From Melanocharis versteri (Eukaryota; Chordata; Aves; Passeriformes; Melanocharitidae): a stretch of DNA of 64,000 nucleotides. Each line of letters begins with the position of its first letter. Within the stretch, counting starts at the first letter, position 1. The stretch spans positions 761,465-825,464 of the forward strand of contig VZTG01003728.1 of assembly GCA_013397845.1 (NCBI GenBank), in the 5' to 3' direction. A program made the position numbers and the translations under genes. Shown in pieces: positions 63,012-64,000 of the stretch. Below the pieces are notes generated by a model, which saw only the letters and a program-made list of their open reading frames with translations, was not told the origin of the DNA and did no database searches.

Positions 63012-64000
63012 ACCATATTTTCTGCATGGATTAAATAGACATTTGACCAAATATATAAATAAAAATTGGAAGAAAACATTATCTCCCTGTTTCCTGTGTG
63101 TCAGTAGTTTCTGTACCAACACACATAACAGCATTCGGACTTTGTTCCTTTCTGGATCCCAAATAATCTTGTTCTTTTGAGCACGGGGAAAGACACTCAA
63201 GAGAAAGCTCAGAGGTGGCAGTACCTTGGGGCCTTATTGATAATGGTTAGAGCAGTGTCCAGAAGCGGATCTGGAATGCAGAGTGTCTGGCCTCTCAGTT
63301 CAACGATTCTAATCTTTTTGGCTGAGGTGATGCTTTATTTGCTGGGGTCAAAGACAGGGAGATAGAAAAAAAAAGGAACATCCAGCCTTGGTTTTTTCTC
63401 ATTGGTGTCTCCCAATGCAGTGTTTAATGTGTACAGCTGCATTAACAGCGAAGCCTTCTAAACAGAGGACTCTGCCCAGTCTTCAACCCCCAAAAACAGG
63501 CTTATATGAGATTTCTATTCACAGCTCATGTGCAGAATATCCTCTGCTGCTGAATGTCCTGCTCATGTGCAGAGGAGTTCCCTCTTATGGCTTACAAGAA
63601 ATGTTGTATGTGGCACACAGGGTACAGACACACGTTCATCAGTTCAAATTAATTTAGTTTAGGTTTGTTTCAAAATATTCTTATATAGCTTTTGTAGGCT
63701 TAACAATCCATCTTACAGTCATGTGTGCTGAAGCTAAACATAGTAGTAATTTTAAATTTTAAACTTCTCTTATGTAGGAAGATTCAGTATCCATAATAGT
63801 AGCTCCCAGGTGATATAAATGTATTTCTGTAATTTCTGAAATAGAGATATGCTAGTAATACTTGCAAATTTCTGTTAACTGTTTAGAAGGACAGAAAAAA
63901 ATGCCTTTGCATATAACAGAGAATCAATTCTTGCAGCTGCTCCCAAAGCAAAAGATGTTTTTCCCTTTGCTACGTAGGACATATTTTCAAAAGGAATAGA
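63012..64000. other. Noncoding stretch, no gene seen
   Basis: AT-rich flank of the LTR up to the window end, without recognisable gene or repeat. Confidence 0.5.

Noticed and set aside
1..64000. tRNA or rRNA genes, CRISPR arrays, operons or phage-like modules
   Set aside because: No A-box/B-box pair with a cloverleaf, no rRNA-like block, no spaced direct repeats and no dense same-strand coding; the window is vertebrate noncoding DNA.
1..64000. An undescribed multi-gene biological system
   Set aside because: There is no cluster of credible genes to build one from. The unexplained items are a single coding-like remnant and short tandem duplications.

Overview
This window looks like gene-poor nuclear DNA from a bird. 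The evidence is the repeat content. There are four separate CR1 LINE loci. There are also six or seven long terminal repeats (LTRs) of types I recognise from memory as common in avian genomes, with no Alu, L1 or other mammalian repeats. The background is AT-rich, stop-dense and low in CpG. I see no bacterial, archaeal or phage organisation. I cannot name the species; a neoavian, perhaps passerine, genome is an inference.

Layout. 1-480: 3' end of a CR1, reversed. 2790-3400: old, diverged LTR. 8585-8678 and 11895-11954: microsatellites. 12085-14500: the largest CR1, carrying the end of ORF1, the endonuclease domain and part of the reverse transcriptase, but no 3' end. 16482-17262: solo LTR with a perfect 5-bp target-site duplication, followed by part of a second LTR family. 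The stretch 16732-17957 is then repeated after a single N (17958), almost certainly an assembly artefact. 22331-23236: a third LTR type, next to a 5'-truncated CR1 (23305-24536) that holds a second N-joined false duplication. 29364-30619: the only block that might descend from a host coding sequence, broken and not identified. 43290-43500 and 51805-52142: short CR1 pieces. 52437-53064 and 59315-59911: two LTRs of one family in opposite orientations. 62258-63005: a well-preserved solo LTR with TATA box, polyadenylation signal and a perfect 6-bp target-site duplication.

No intact protein-coding gene, tRNA, rRNA or CRISPR array was found. The open frames longer than about 130 codons are mostly explained by LINE or LTR sequence, or by the false duplication. 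The remaining sequence (about 85 percent) is probably intergenic or intronic DNA that may hold conserved noncoding elements, lncRNA exons or very old repeats that cannot be recognised by eye.

I found no undescribed biological system. The observations of most use are the two false duplications, the dated solo-LTR landscape and the unidentified coding-like remnant.
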